In this document: piece after piece, positions 1-8,340 of the stretch
Numbering within the stretch: position 1 is the first letter of the stretch
Layout of the letters: each line of letters starts with the position of its first letter
Assembly (NCBI RefSeq): GCF_015670405.1
Contig: NZ_JADPBQ010000002.1
Coordinates: forward strand, 124,001-188,000
Reading direction: 5' to 3'
DNA: 64,000 bases
DNA from: Clostridium sp. 1001271B_151109_B4
GTDB taxonomy: Bacteria; Bacillota; Clostridia; Clostridiales; Clostridiaceae
Made by a program: the position numbers and the translations under genes
The notes under the pieces: generated by a model
What the model was told of the DNA's origin: nothing
The model's database searches: none
What the model saw: the letters and a program-made list of their open reading frames with translations, nothing else

Positions 1-576
1 TTTTGTTAAATCATTACCTTTTTCTTCTTCTGCGCCAATATTAACCAATCCAATACTAGGATTTTCACCATTTAGCACACCTTTATAATATTCTTTTCCC
101 ATATGTGCAAATTGAACTAAATATTCAGGTTTACAATCTACATTTGCTCCAGCATCAACAATCATAAATGGTGCATTCTTACCTGGCATAATAGGTGCTA
201 ATGCTGGTCTTTTAACACCTTTAATTCTTCCAACTATAAAATTGCAACCTGCTAAAAATGCTCCAGTACTTCCTGCAGATAATACTGCATCACACTTTTT
301 CTCTTTAACAAGGCTTAAAGCTTTACAAAGACTTGAGTCTTTTTTCTTTCTTATGGCCATAACCGGATGCTCATTAGTACTTATAACTTCCTTAGCATCA
401 ACTATATTAATCTTATCACCATTATAGCCTTCTTTTGCTAACTGATCTTTAATAATCCCTTCTGGGCCTGTAATGTAAAATTCCAAATCGTTATATTCAT
501 TTAAAGCTTGAATAACACCACTAATAACTGCTTGTGGTGCATTATCTCCACCCATACCGTCTATAGCAATTCTCAT
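1..576 (-). CDS. plsX: Phosphate acyltransferase PlsX (3' part missing at window edge)
   Basis: Makes acyl-phosphate from acyl-ACP, the first committed step of phospholipid synthesis, at the inner face of the membrane. The first 192 codons are visible. The protein opens [14 protein letters not shown], the hallmark PlsX N-terminus, and later has [10 protein letters not shown] and [14 protein letters not shown], both typical of the family (full length about 330 residues). An SD-like AAGGGG lies before the ATG. It follows rpmF and yceD, the usual Firmicutes order, and is probably cotranscribed with them through the hairpin after rpmF. The C-terminal part lies outside the window. Confidence 0.95.
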   Translation of the reverse strand, partial: MRIAIDGMGGDNAPQAVISGVIQALNEYNDLEFYITGPEGIIKDQLAKEGYNGDKINIVDAKEVISTNEHPVMAIRKKKDSSLCKALSLVKEKKCDAVLSAGSTGAFLAGCNFIVGRIKGVKRPALAPIMPGKNAPFMIVDAGANVDCKPEYLVQFAHMGKEYYKGVLNGENPSIGLVNIGAEEEKGNDLTK

Positions 577-605
577 TTATTTCACCCCTTATTTCTTTAT
601 ATACA

Positions 606-632
606 AAGAAAAGAAAGTCAAATGACTTTCTT
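606..632 (-). terminator. Hairpin with T-rich tail between rpmF and plsX
   Basis: On the minus strand AAGAAAGTC and GACTTTCTT form a 9-bp stem with a 4-nt loop directly after the rpmF stop codon, followed by a T-rich tract. plsX starts only about 30 nt later without a visible promoter, so this looks like a partial terminator that lets L32 be made in excess over PlsX. Confidence 0.55.
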
Positions 633-818
633 TTATTCTTGAGTTGAAGCAACTACTTCTTTACCTTTGTAGAATCCACAGTTCTTACAAACTCTGTGAG
701 CCATCTTCATTTCGTGGCATTGTGGACATTCAACTATTCCTGGTAAGCTTAACTTAAAAGTTTGAGCTCTTCTAGAATCTCTTTTTGCTCTATATGTCTT
801 TCTAGCTGGATTTCCCAT
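633..818 (-). CDS. rpmF: 50S ribosomal protein L32
   Basis: Structural protein of the large ribosomal subunit, 61 residues. It opens [19 protein letters not shown] as expected for L32 and carries a CPQC...CKNC zinc ribbon (residues about 32-48), so this is the zinc-binding (C+) form. A strong GGAGGTG lies before the ATG. It sits 12 nt after yceD, the standard yceD-rpmF-plsX order. Confidence 0.98.
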   Translation of the reverse strand: MGNPARKTYRAKRDSRRAQTFKLSLPGIVECPQCHEMKMAHRVCKNCGFYKGKEVVASTQE

Positions 819-830
819 TATTACACCTCC

Positions 831-1328
831 TTATTCCCCAAACAACTCTCTAAGCTTTGCAAGCCTAACATCTACATCATAATCTAAACAACTACAATTT
901 TCAACATTTTTATTCGCACCGCATTCAGAACATAGTCCCTTACAGTCCTCTTTGCAAAGTCTTTTGATAGGTAAGGTTGAAATAATACAATTTTCAATAA
1001 TTTCGGTAATATCAATTGTATCACCATCTACAAACATTATTCCATCTTCTTCAAGTTCTGGATCGTTTGTAAACCTTTCTTCTATATCAATATCTATTGG
1101 ATAGATAAAGGTATCTAAGCATCTCGAACAATTTAACTTTAGTTTCGTTTTTATAGAAGCCTCTATTAATATAACATCTTTTTCAGATATTGCAACCCCT
1201 TTAACATCAACTTTTTCAATTGCTCTAATTTCTTCTCCTTCGAATTCAAAAGGTTCTAACTCGAATGATAAAGATATTTCTTTTTTTCTACTTTTTTTAG
1301 ACACTAAATCTGAAAAATTAATAATCAT
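831..1328 (-). CDS. yceD: YceD/DUF177 family protein
   Basis: 165-residue member of the YceD (DUF177) family, which in bacteria and plastids is linked to 23S rRNA or 50S assembly and is nearly always encoded next to rpmF. The N-terminal half is a beta-rich acidic region. CSRC at about residue 101-104 and CKEDCKGLC..CG..KN....C near the C-terminus suggest a zinc knuckle; the latter cluster is a family signature. The SD before the ATG is weak, and two promoters lie upstream. The biochemical role is inferred from the family. Confidence 0.9.
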   Translation of the reverse strand: MIINFSDLVSKKSRKKEISLSFELEPFEFEGEEIRAIEKVDVKGVAISEKDVILIEASIKTKLKLNCSRCLDTFIYPIDIDIEERFTNDPELEEDGIMFVDGDTIDITEIIENCIISTLPIKRLCKEDCKGLCSECGANKNVENCSCLDYDVDVRLAKLRELFGE

Positions 1329-1368
1329 ATCTTATGCTCTGGGACTTCCCTCATGCCTTTAAAGACAT

Positions 1369-1396
1369 ATTATACTTTATGTATAGCTCGAGCCAA
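1369..1396 (-). promoter_or_regulatory. Promoter-like site proximal to yceD-rpmF-plsX
   Basis: Minus-strand TTGGCT (-35, 1391-1396), 16-nt spacer, TATAAT (-10, 1369-1374). It lies about 40 nt upstream of the yceD start. The short leader holds a GGGA..TCCC mini-hairpin near the yceD start codon. Confidence 0.6.
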
Positions 1397-1443
1397 GCGA
1401 TTTTTCACTCCTCGCTAAAATTTACTGAATTCAAACACAATTT

Positions 1444-1472
1444 ATTATATAAAGCTAAGACATAAAAGTCAA
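1444..1472 (-). promoter_or_regulatory. Consensus sigma-A promoter upstream of yceD-rpmF-plsX
   Basis: Minus-strand TTGACT (-35, 1467-1472), exactly 17 nt, TATAAT (-10, 1444-1449). It starts right after the ackA stop codon and points at yceD, giving the ribosomal/lipid operon its own strong promoter in addition to the one at 1369-1396. Confidence 0.8.
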
Positions 1473-1486
1473 GCCTATTTACATAA

Positions 1487-2686
1487 TTACTTTTGTATTA
1501 ATTCTAAAGTGTCTCTTGCAATCATTAATTCTTCGTTTGTAGGTATAACAAATGCTTTAACTTTGCATCCTGGTTTTGATATTTCTCTTACCTTACCTCT
1601 AACATTGTTAGCTTCTCTATCTACTTCTACTCCTAAGAATTCTAATCCCTTTAAGCACTCTTCTCTAGTTTCTGGACCATTTTCTCCAACACCAGCAGTA
1701 AATACTATAGCATCAATTCCACCCATAATTGCAGCATATGATCCTATTGTAGCTCTTACTTTATATTCAAATACCTTAAGTGCTAAGATAGCTCTTGGAT
1801 CTTTATCCTTGAATGCTCCATCTTCAATATCTCTGAAATCTGAGCTTATTCCTGAAATTCCAAGAACACCTGATTTTTTGTTCATTAAATCATTTACTTC
1901 ATCAACTGATAATCCTTCTTCTTTCATTAAGAAAGTAACTATTGCTGGATCAATGTTACCACTTCTAGTTCCCATAGCAACTCCTTCAAGCGGTGTGAAT
2001 CCCATTGAAGTGTCTATAGAAACACCATTTTTAACAGCACATAAACTTGCACCATTTCCTAAATGACAAGTAACTATTTTTAAATCCTTAATATCTCTTC
2101 CCATAACTTCTGCTACCTTTTGAGAAACATATTTATGTGAAGTACCATGGAATCCATATTTTCTTATTCCATGTTTTTGATATAATTCATATGGTAAAGC
2201 ATAAATGTATGCTTCTTCTGGCATAGTTCCATGGAAAGCAGTATCAAATACAGCTACCATTGGTGTATTTGGCATTAATTCTTCACAAGAATTAATTCCT
2301 ATCATATTAGCTGGGTTGTGAAGTGGAGCTAATTTAAAGCATTCTTCTATGTATGCTTTAACTTCATCATTTATTAAAACTGATTGATTGTATTTTTCAC
2401 CACCATGAACAACTCTATGTCCTACTGCTGAGATTTCATCCATAGATGAAATAACTCCATTTTTCTCATCAACTAAAGCTTCTAAAACTTGCTTTATCGC
2501 ATCTTTATGATCTGCCATTGGTTGTTTTACAATGTATTTTTCTCTACCTTCAACCTTTTGAGTTAAAACAGAGCCTTCAATTCCTATTCTCTCAACTAAT
2601 CCTTGAGCTAATGATTCTTCTGTAGACATATCGATTAATTGATATTTAAGTGAAGAACTTCCACAGTTTATAACTAATACTTTCAT
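1487..2686 (-). CDS. ackA: Acetate kinase
   Basis: Converts acetyl phosphate plus ADP to acetate plus ATP, the energy-yielding last step of acetate fermentation. At 399 residues it is full length. It begins [17 protein letters not shown] (family signature), contains VGHRVVHGG near residue 90, the second signature around [16 protein letters not shown], and [11 protein letters not shown] near residue 330. It lies 32 nt after pta, so the two steps of the Pta-AckA pathway form an operon; AAGAGGTG precedes the ATG. Confidence 0.98.
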   Translation of the reverse strand: MKVLVINCGSSSLKYQLIDMSTEESLAQGLVERIGIEGSVLTQKVEGREKYIVKQPMADHKDAIKQVLEALVDEKNGVISSMDEISAVGHRVVHGGEKYNQSVLINDEVKAYIEECFKLAPLHNPANMIGINSCEELMPNTPMVAVFDTAFHGTMPEEAYIYALPYELYQKHGIRKYGFHGTSHKYVSQKVAEVMGRDIKDLKIVTCHLGNGASLCAVKNGVSIDTSMGFTPLEGVAMGTRSGNIDPAIVTFLMKEEGLSVDEVNDLMNKKSGVLGISGISSDFRDIEDGAFKDKDPRAILALKVFEYKVRATIGSYAAIMGGIDAIVFTAGVGENGPETREECLKGLEFLGVEVDREANNVRGKVREISKPGCKVKAFVIPTNEELMIARDTLELIQK

Positions 2687-2718
2687 TTTTTAACACCTCT
2701 TAAAACTATTTAATTTAT

Positions 2719-3726
2719 CTATTTTGTATTTTGAGCTTGTGCTTGAACTGCTGTTAAAACAACAACATTAACGATATCTTCTGAGTTACATCCTCTAGAT
2801 AAATCATTAATTGGCTTTGCAAATCCTTGACACATTGGTCCTATAGCATCTGCCCCTGCAAATCTTTGAACAAGCTTATATCCAATATTTCCTGATTGTA
2901 AATCTGGGAATATTAACACATTTGCTTTACCTGCAACTTTACTATTTGGAGCTTTTTGAGCTGCAACACTTTCAACTATAGCTGCATCTAATTGAAGCTC
3001 ACCATCAATTAATAAATCAGGTCTTAATTCTTTTGCAAGTTCTGTTGCCTTTCTAACTTTGTCAACCATTTCATGATCTGCACTTCCCATGCTTGAGAAT
3101 GATAACATAGCAACTCTTGGTTCAACCTTACAAAGGTTACGTGCTGTATCAGCTGTTGCAATTGCAATTGCAGCTAATTGCTCATAGTTAGGATTTGGAT
3201 TAACAGCACAGTCAGAGAATAATAACATTCCATTTTCTCCATACTTAGATCCTGGCACCATCATAATAAAGAAGCTTGATACTACTGAAACTCCTGGTGC
3301 AGTTTTTATAATTTGTAAACCTGGTCTTAATAAATCACCTGTTGTATGAACAGCACCTGAAACCATTCCATCAGCATCATCTAACTTTACCATCATTGTT
3401 CCAAAGTATAATGGATCTCTAACGATTTTATCAGCTTTTTCTATAGTCATACCTTTATTTTTTCTTGACTCATAAAATGCATTTATATAATCTTGCAGCC
3501 TATCTGATTTTTCAGGATTTATAATTTCAACTCCTGTTAAATCAACTCCAAGCTCTTTAGCCTTTTCTAATATTTTTTCTTCGTTACCGATTAGAATTGG
3601 AAATGCTAAACCTAATTTGTGGATTTTTTCTGTAGCAACAATTGTTCTTTCTTCATCACCTTCAGGTAAAACAATTCTTTGCTTATTTTCTTTAGCAGCG
3701 TTCCATAATTTATCCATAAGTTCCAT
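2719..3726 (-). CDS. pta: Phosphate acetyltransferase
   Basis: Converts acetyl-CoA plus phosphate to acetyl phosphate and CoA, feeding AckA. 335 residues, the short single-domain PTA form without the N-terminal DRTGG domain. Family motifs are visible, such as LPEGDEERT near the start, DGMVSGAVHTTGD around residue 118 and SGNIGYKLVQRFAGADAIGP near the C-terminus. A possible promoter (TTGAAA at 3796-3801, 18 nt, TATATT at 3772-3777) lies in the divergent gap shared with tmcAL. Confidence 0.98.
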   Translation of the reverse strand: MELMDKLWNAAKENKQRIVLPEGDEERTIVATEKIHKLGLAFPILIGNEEKILEKAKELGVDLTGVEIINPEKSDRLQDYINAFYESRKNKGMTIEKADKIVRDPLYFGTMMVKLDDADGMVSGAVHTTGDLLRPGLQIIKTAPGVSVVSSFFIMMVPGSKYGENGMLLFSDCAVNPNPNYEQLAAIAIATADTARNLCKVEPRVAMLSFSSMGSADHEMVDKVRKATELAKELRPDLLIDGELQLDAAIVESVAAQKAPNSKVAGKANVLIFPDLQSGNIGYKLVQRFAGADAIGPMCQGFAKPINDLSRGCNSEDIVNVVVLTAVQAQAQNTK

Positions 3727-3893
3727 ATCTAATTTCCCCTTTCGAATTTATACGGTCTCATCAACAATACTAATATACTCCTATGTATACACATTTTTCA
3801 ATACCTAAATTACTTAAAAAATTAATTCTTTATATTATAAATTTTCTGAATTTTACACCTGTTTAAATCTTATATAATATATTATATAAAAGC

Positions 3894-3921
3894 TTTTACT
3901 TTTCCTTCCCTATGCTATAAT
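3894..3921 (+). promoter_or_regulatory. Probable promoter of tmcAL-ylbJ
   Basis: TTTTAC (3894-3899), 16-nt spacer, TATAAT (3916-3921), about 30 nt before the tmcAL start. The -10 is perfect and the -35 weak. It is divergent from pta. Confidence 0.5.
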
Positions 3922-3952
3922 ATTTTTATATTTCCCAAAAAGGAGTTAAAAT

Positions 3953-5158
3953 ATGAATATAACAGGAATAATTACTGAATATAATCCATTTCATAATGGG
4001 CATAAATTCCATTTAGAAGAAGCAAAGAAACAAACAAACTGTGATGGAGTAATATGCATTATGAGCGGTAACTTTGTACAAAGAGGCGGCCCAGCAATAA
4101 TAGACAAATGGCAAAGGACAGAAATGGCTTTAAATAATGGAGTTGATTTAATAATAGAACTTCCAACCTTTTACGCTGTTTCTTCTGCAGAATTTTTTGC
4201 AAAAGGTGCTGTTTCAATATTAAATTCTTTAGGCGTAGTTGATAATATTTTCTTTGGCTCTGAATGTGGAGACAGCAAAAAACTTTTAAAAATTGCTAAA
4301 GTCCTTGTAAGTGAAGACTCTGATTTTCAAAACTTATTAAAACAAAATTTATCATTAGGTCTTACTTTTGCAAAAGCTCGAGAAAAAAGTTTAATAGAAT
4401 ATTTAAATGATGAAGATATAAATAATATTATTACTTCATCAAATAACATTTTAGGTATCGAATATATAAAAGCTATTTTAAAATTAGGAAGCTCCATTAA
4501 TCCTGTAACCTTGAAACGTGAAGGTTCAAATTATAACGACAAAGAGATATCTAATTCTTTCTCTTCTGCAACTTCAATTAGAGAAATTTTAAAATCTTCA
4601 TCCCCTATTGAAAATATTAAAAATTTGATTCCTTTAGGATCTTATGAAATTTTTAGTAAATTGCAAGAAGAAGATTATAATTTTATCTTTGATGAAGAAA
4701 TGTTTAAATATATTAAGTATAAAATCCAAACTAACTGTATAAATTTTAACAATCTTTATGAAATAACAGAAGGTTTAGAAAATAAAATAATTAAGGAAAT
4801 ATCTTCATCTATTTCATACGAAGATTTTATATTAAAAATAAAAAGCAAAAGGTATACATATAGTAAAATTTCTAGACTGCTTACACATATATACCTTGGA
4901 CTTGATAATGATTGTTTTAATGATATAGAGAATACTAACAATTTATACGCCAGAGTTTTGGGCTTCAATAAAAAAGGAAGAGAAATTCTTTCATTAATTA
5001 AAAGCAATTCCTCTATACCTTTAATAACTAAAGTACCAAGATTTTCAGATAATCCTTTATTAAAATTTGATTTACAAGCAACAGCTGCTTATTCAATATT
5101 AAATAATAAAGTTAATCCTTATAATGATTATCTAAAAAGTCCAATAATAAAATATTAA
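3953..5158 (+). CDS. tmcAL: tRNA(Met) cytidine acetate ligase (YlbM family)
   Basis: 401-residue nucleotidyltransferase-fold protein. The N-terminus carries GIITEYNPFHNGH, the HxGH-type ATP site of the YlbM/TmcAL family, and CIMSGNFVQRGGPA follows, also family-specific. TmcAL activates acetate with ATP and forms N4-acetylcytidine at the wobble position of elongator tRNA-Met. An excellent AAAAGGAG lies 7 nt before the ATG. In Bacillus ylbM lies in the same ylbH-ylbN cluster. Substrate use is inferred from the family. Confidence 0.92.
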   Translation: MNITGIITEYNPFHNGHKFHLEEAKKQTNCDGVICIMSGNFVQRGGPAIIDKWQRTEMALNNGVDLIIELPTFYAVSSAEFFAKGAVSILNSLGVVDNIFFGSECGDSKKLLKIAKVLVSEDSDFQNLLKQNLSLGLTFAKAREKSLIEYLNDEDINNIITSSNNILGIEYIKAILKLGSSINPVTLKREGSNYNDKEISNSFSSATSIREILKSSSPIENIKNLIPLGSYEIFSKLQEEDYNFIFDEEMFKYIKYKIQTNCINFNNLYEITEGLENKIIKEISSSISYEDFILKIKSKRYTYSKISRLLTHIYLGLDNDCFNDIENTNNLYARVLGFNKKGREILSLIKSNSSIPLITKVPRFSDNPLLKFDLQATAAYSILNNKVNPYNDYLKSPIIKY

Positions 5159-5206
5159 TATTACAATATATACAGCATATAAATACTATAGATGGGAGGG
5201 ATGACC

Positions 5207-6379
5207 ATGTATAGTATTATTTTTTTGCTAATAATCATATTTTTACTACTGTTACTTTTATTTAAATTACTAAAACTTAACAAAAATTATTTTATGTGTC
5301 TCTTAATTACAGCATTTATCTTTTTATTTGTTTCTAATCTTCGAAGTTGTATCGATGCAGCTCTGGTAGGTGTTAATCTTGTAGTTAAGACCATAGTTCC
5401 AACAATTTTTCCATTTTCAGTTATATGTAATTTATTAATTTCCTATGATGGTGTCAGCTTATATTCTAAAATTCTAGGACCTTTATTTTGCAAACCATTA
5501 AAACTTTCAAAATCATCATCTTTTCCAATAATCGCAAGTATATTAAGTGGTTACCCCCTTGGTTGCAAATATTGTTGTGACCTGTATTCTTTAGGTTACA
5601 TAGATAGAAAAGAATTTGAAAGATTATTAAATATCGCTAGTAATGCAAGTCCTATGTTTTTAATTGGATCTATAGGAGCAACAATGCTCGGGGATATAAA
5701 ATTAGGATTTATTTTACTTATAGGTAATTATTTTTCACCAATGATTGTAGGTATTTTAACAATTAAACACAATAAAAATATATCAAATATGAAGGAAGTT
5801 CCGTCAAATACATCCAATATTAATTTTGGAACCGCATTAAAATCCGCTCTTGATAATGGTGTAAATACAACCTTACAAGTTGGTTCTTTTGTAGTTTTAT
5901 TTTCTATAATTATAAGCATAATAAAAAATAATGCTTATATAAGCATTATTTTTAATAATATAGAAAGTTTTTTAAATCTTCCTCAATATTCACTTTATGG
6001 TATATTTTTAGGTAGCGTAGAATTTACAAATGGTTGTAAACTTATAACTACACTACCGCTAACAATTCCATTTAAACTAGCTATAATTAGTTTTATTTGT
6101 TCTTTTTCTGGTTTATCAGTAATAGCTCAAATAAGTTCATTTGTATCAAAATACAATGTATCACTAGCAAAATACAGTCTCTATAAATTAATCCAAGGAA
6201 TAATTAGTTTTTTCATTACATTTGCAATAAGCAGTATATTTACCATTAAATACACTACCTATACATCAACATCTATTCCTGCTAACTACAATATCCCAAT
6301 AATTATCTATCTAATTATATTGCTATCACTGATATGTACTTTAATTATTGCAGTATCAAAAAAATTACATCGTTCTTAA
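5207..6379 (+). CDS. ylbJ: Sporulation integral membrane protein YlbJ
   Basis: 390-residue polytopic membrane protein with about eight to ten hydrophobic segments and a conserved SGYPLGCKYCCDLYSLG region. YlbJ is a sporulation-specific, nucleoside-transporter/gate-domain protein of endospore formers, needed for resistant spores in Bacillus. Three in-frame ATGs occur; I chose the third because GGGAGGG at 5194-5200 sits 6 nt before it and overlaps the earlier ones. The 3' end overlaps the convergent downstream gene by 15 bp. Confidence 0.92.
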   Translation: MYSIIFLLIIIFLLLLLLFKLLKLNKNYFMCLLITAFIFLFVSNLRSCIDAALVGVNLVVKTIVPTIFPFSVICNLLISYDGVSLYSKILGPLFCKPLKLSKSSSFPIIASILSGYPLGCKYCCDLYSLGYIDRKEFERLLNIASNASPMFLIGSIGATMLGDIKLGFILLIGNYFSPMIVGILTIKHNKNISNMKEVPSNTSNINFGTALKSALDNGVNTTLQVGSFVVLFSIIISIIKNNAYISIIFNNIESFLNLPQYSLYGIFLGSVEFTNGCKLITTLPLTIPFKLAIISFICSFSGLSVIAQISSFVSKYNVSLAKYSLYKLIQGIISFFITFAISSIFTIKYTTYTSTSIPANYNIPIIIYLIILLSLICTLIIAVSKKLHRS

Positions 6380-6901
6380 TTCTTCTATATTTTCTTTAAT
6401 TACAGTACCTGTTTGTGTTAAATTTTCATCTATATCTTTTGCTACCTTTTCAAATGAGTCTTGCATAGATTTTATCAATGCAGCCTTTTGCTTTTCAATT
6501 TCTACATCTAATTGCGTTAATATTTCATTTGAATATTCTCTTGATCCTATTCTAATAGCTTTAGCATCTCGTTGTGCTAAGGCTATTATTTCATTGGCTC
6601 TTAACTTAGCTTCTCTTACAATATCATGACTCTCAACATTTTGTTTCATAATTTCAATTGTTTCTCTTTTTACACTTTCATATTCTTTTTGTGCATCATC
6701 AAGAATTCTTTCTTTCTTATTAACAATCCATTGCGCCTTCTTAAATTCATCCGGAAGACAGTTCATTATTTGTTCAATTACTTCATTAAATTCTTTTTTA
6801 TCAATTATCGTTTTACCTGTAATAGGCATTTTAGCTGAATTTTCTACCATATCCTGTAGATACTCTAGTAATTCATATACACTTGAATCCATATTCTCCA
6901 A
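6365..6901 (-). CDS. Coiled-coil protein of unknown function next to coaD
   Basis: 178 residues, highly charged, and predicted to form one long helix or coiled coil over roughly residues 50-150 (heptad-like spacing, rich in E, K, R, A). It has no signal peptide or membrane segment. It resembles the proteins loosely called ATPase or F-type subunit b-like found after coaD in clostridia; no catalytic motif is visible. The start is either TTG at 6901, behind GGGGG at good distance, or ATG at 6892 with a too-close GGAG. A filament or scaffold role is only a guess. Confidence 0.8.
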   Translation of the reverse strand: MENMDSSVYELLEYLQDMVENSAKMPITGKTIIDKKEFNEVIEQIMNCLPDEFKKAQWIVNKKERILDDAQKEYESVKRETIEIMKQNVESHDIVREAKLRANEIIALAQRDAKAIRIGSREYSNEILTQLDVEIEKQKAALIKSMQDSFEKVAKDIDENLTQTGTVIKENIEELRTM

Positions 6902-6919
6902 AAATAATCCCCCTAACTT

Positions 6920-7399
6920 CTATCCCTTAATTTTTCTAACAACATCTTCAACTATTTCATCTGGAACCAATCCATTAATTTTACCACCAAACTTTGCAAC
7001 CTGCTTTACTGATGATGAACTTAAAAATGAATTTGCAGCGGCTGTAGTCATAAATAGTGTTTCAATCTCACAATCTAACTGAGAGTTCATAAGCGCCATT
7101 TGAAACTCATACTCAAAATCCGTTACAGCCCTTAATCCTTTAAGTATAACTTTTGCATTATGTCTTCTTGCTAAATCTACTAAAAGCCCATTAAAACTAA
7201 CTACTTCTACATTTGGTAAATGTGCTGTTACCTTTTTTATTAGTTCTACTCTCTCTTCAATAGAAAACAACCCTACTTTATCAATATTAACCAATACACC
7301 AACTATAAGCTTATCAAATACTTTAGATCCTCTCGTAATAATATCTAAATGTCCATTAGTAATAGGATCAAAACTCCCTGGATAAATCGCTACTCTCAT
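6920..7399 (-). CDS. coaD: Phosphopantetheine adenylyltransferase
   Basis: Fourth step of coenzyme A synthesis: transfers AMP from ATP to 4'-phosphopantetheine. 159 residues, the normal CoaD length. It opens [20 protein letters not shown] with the T/HxGH nucleotidyltransferase motif, and ends with the typical [12 protein letters not shown] region. It is 15 nt after rsmD and cotranscribed with it, the usual rsmD-coaD pair. Confidence 0.98.
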   Translation of the reverse strand: MRVAIYPGSFDPITNGHLDIITRGSKVFDKLIVGVLVNIDKVGLFSIEERVELIKKVTAHLPNVEVVSFNGLLVDLARRHNAKVILKGLRAVTDFEYEFQMALMNSQLDCEIETLFMTTAAANSFLSSSSVKQVAKFGGKINGLVPDEIVEDVVRKIKG

Positions 7400-7414
7400 A
7401 TTCTTCTCCCTAAG

Positions 7415-7966
7415 TTAATTGATTTTATAATAACAAACCGTTGTGTTACCATATTTCTTAGATTTATATAACTTTATACTACCATAGCCTTCATATATTT
7501 CTTCTATAGAATCTATTTTAGTGACTATAATACCATCTTCATTTAACATTTTATTTTCTTCTATAATTTTCATTGCCTCAGGAATCATCTCTTTACAGTA
7601 TGGTGGGTCTATAAATATAACATCCATCATCTTTCCTTTTTTAGCTAAATCTCTTAACACATCATATGAATCCTTATTTAAAGGAAAACAAAAATCATCA
7701 AACTTTAAATTATCAACATTTTCTTTTAATAATGGAAATGTTACAGCACTCTTATCTACTAAATATACCTCTTTAGCACCTCTGCTCGCCGCTTCTAAAC
7801 CTAAGCTACCAGTTCCAGCAAATACATCAATTACTACCGCATCTAATAAATGATTTTGTATAGTACTAAACATAGCTTCTTTAACTCTATCTAAAGTCGG
7901 TCTAGTTTCCATAGTTGCTGGAGGTATTAACTTACGTCCTCTTGCTTTTCCTGCTATAATTCTCAT
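7415..7966 (-). CDS. rsmD: 16S rRNA (guanine966-N2)-methyltransferase
   Basis: Methylates G966 of 16S rRNA during 30S assembly, using S-adenosylmethionine. 183 residues. The N-terminus MRIIAGKARGRKL is diagnostic; VIDVFAGTGSLGLEAASRGA is the SAM-binding motif I, and FIDPPY is the catalytic N-methyltransferase motif IV. GGAGG lies before the ATG. First gene of an rsmD-coaD operon. Confidence 0.97.
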   Translation of the reverse strand: MRIIAGKARGRKLIPPATMETRPTLDRVKEAMFSTIQNHLLDAVVIDVFAGTGSLGLEAASRGAKEVYLVDKSAVTFPLLKENVDNLKFDDFCFPLNKDSYDVLRDLAKKGKMMDVIFIDPPYCKEMIPEAMKIIEENKMLNEDGIIVTKIDSIEEIYEGYGSIKLYKSKKYGNTTVCYYKIN

Positions 7967-8212
7967 TTAATTTCCTCCTTTGTCATTAACATAATAATTC
8001 TAACATATAATTAATTTATTAACAATTTTTTTATTAAGCTAAACTTACTATTCACTTTTACTCATTAGGGAAAATCTATTTAATCAAGTTAAAATGTTAA
8101 TATTCACAATGAATAATAATAATCTTAAGCAAATCCACTCTTTCTTATAATCAGAATAAATAATTTCACCTAAACAACTTAAAACTTAAATATTAATTTA
8201 AATTAAAGCACT

Positions 8213-8340
8213 ACTCATTTCAGTCGGATGAGTAAGTTCATCTAGCCAAATTAAAATTTGAAGGCTAATTTAAGGAAACTCCTCCTCATTTCTGTCGGAT
8301 GAGTAAGTTCACCTGACCAAATTAAAATTTGGAGGTTCAC
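8213..8340 (-). repeat. Dispersed two-hairpin repeat, cluster A (two copies) after recG
   Basis: Two copies of a module of about 55-60 nt lie in the 374-bp gap after recG. Each has hairpin 1 with CCAAAT/ATTTGG (6-bp stem, TAAA loop; at 8246-8261, where the last pair is lost, and 8317-8332) and hairpin 2 with CTCAT/ATGAG (at 8213-8233 and 8285-8303) whose 9-nt loop ends in GTCGG. The cluster starts at the base right after the recG stop codon. Related copies are at 28645-28822. The rest of the gap (7967-8212) holds nothing I recognise. Confidence 0.75.

Noticed and set aside
1509-2066. 185-codon open frame on the plus strand opposite ackA
   Set aside because: It is the antisense shadow of a strongly recognised acetate kinase gene, has no SD and gives a Ser/Thr/Ile-rich translation typical of such shadows. 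Many other plus-strand frames across minus-strand genes were dropped for the same reason.
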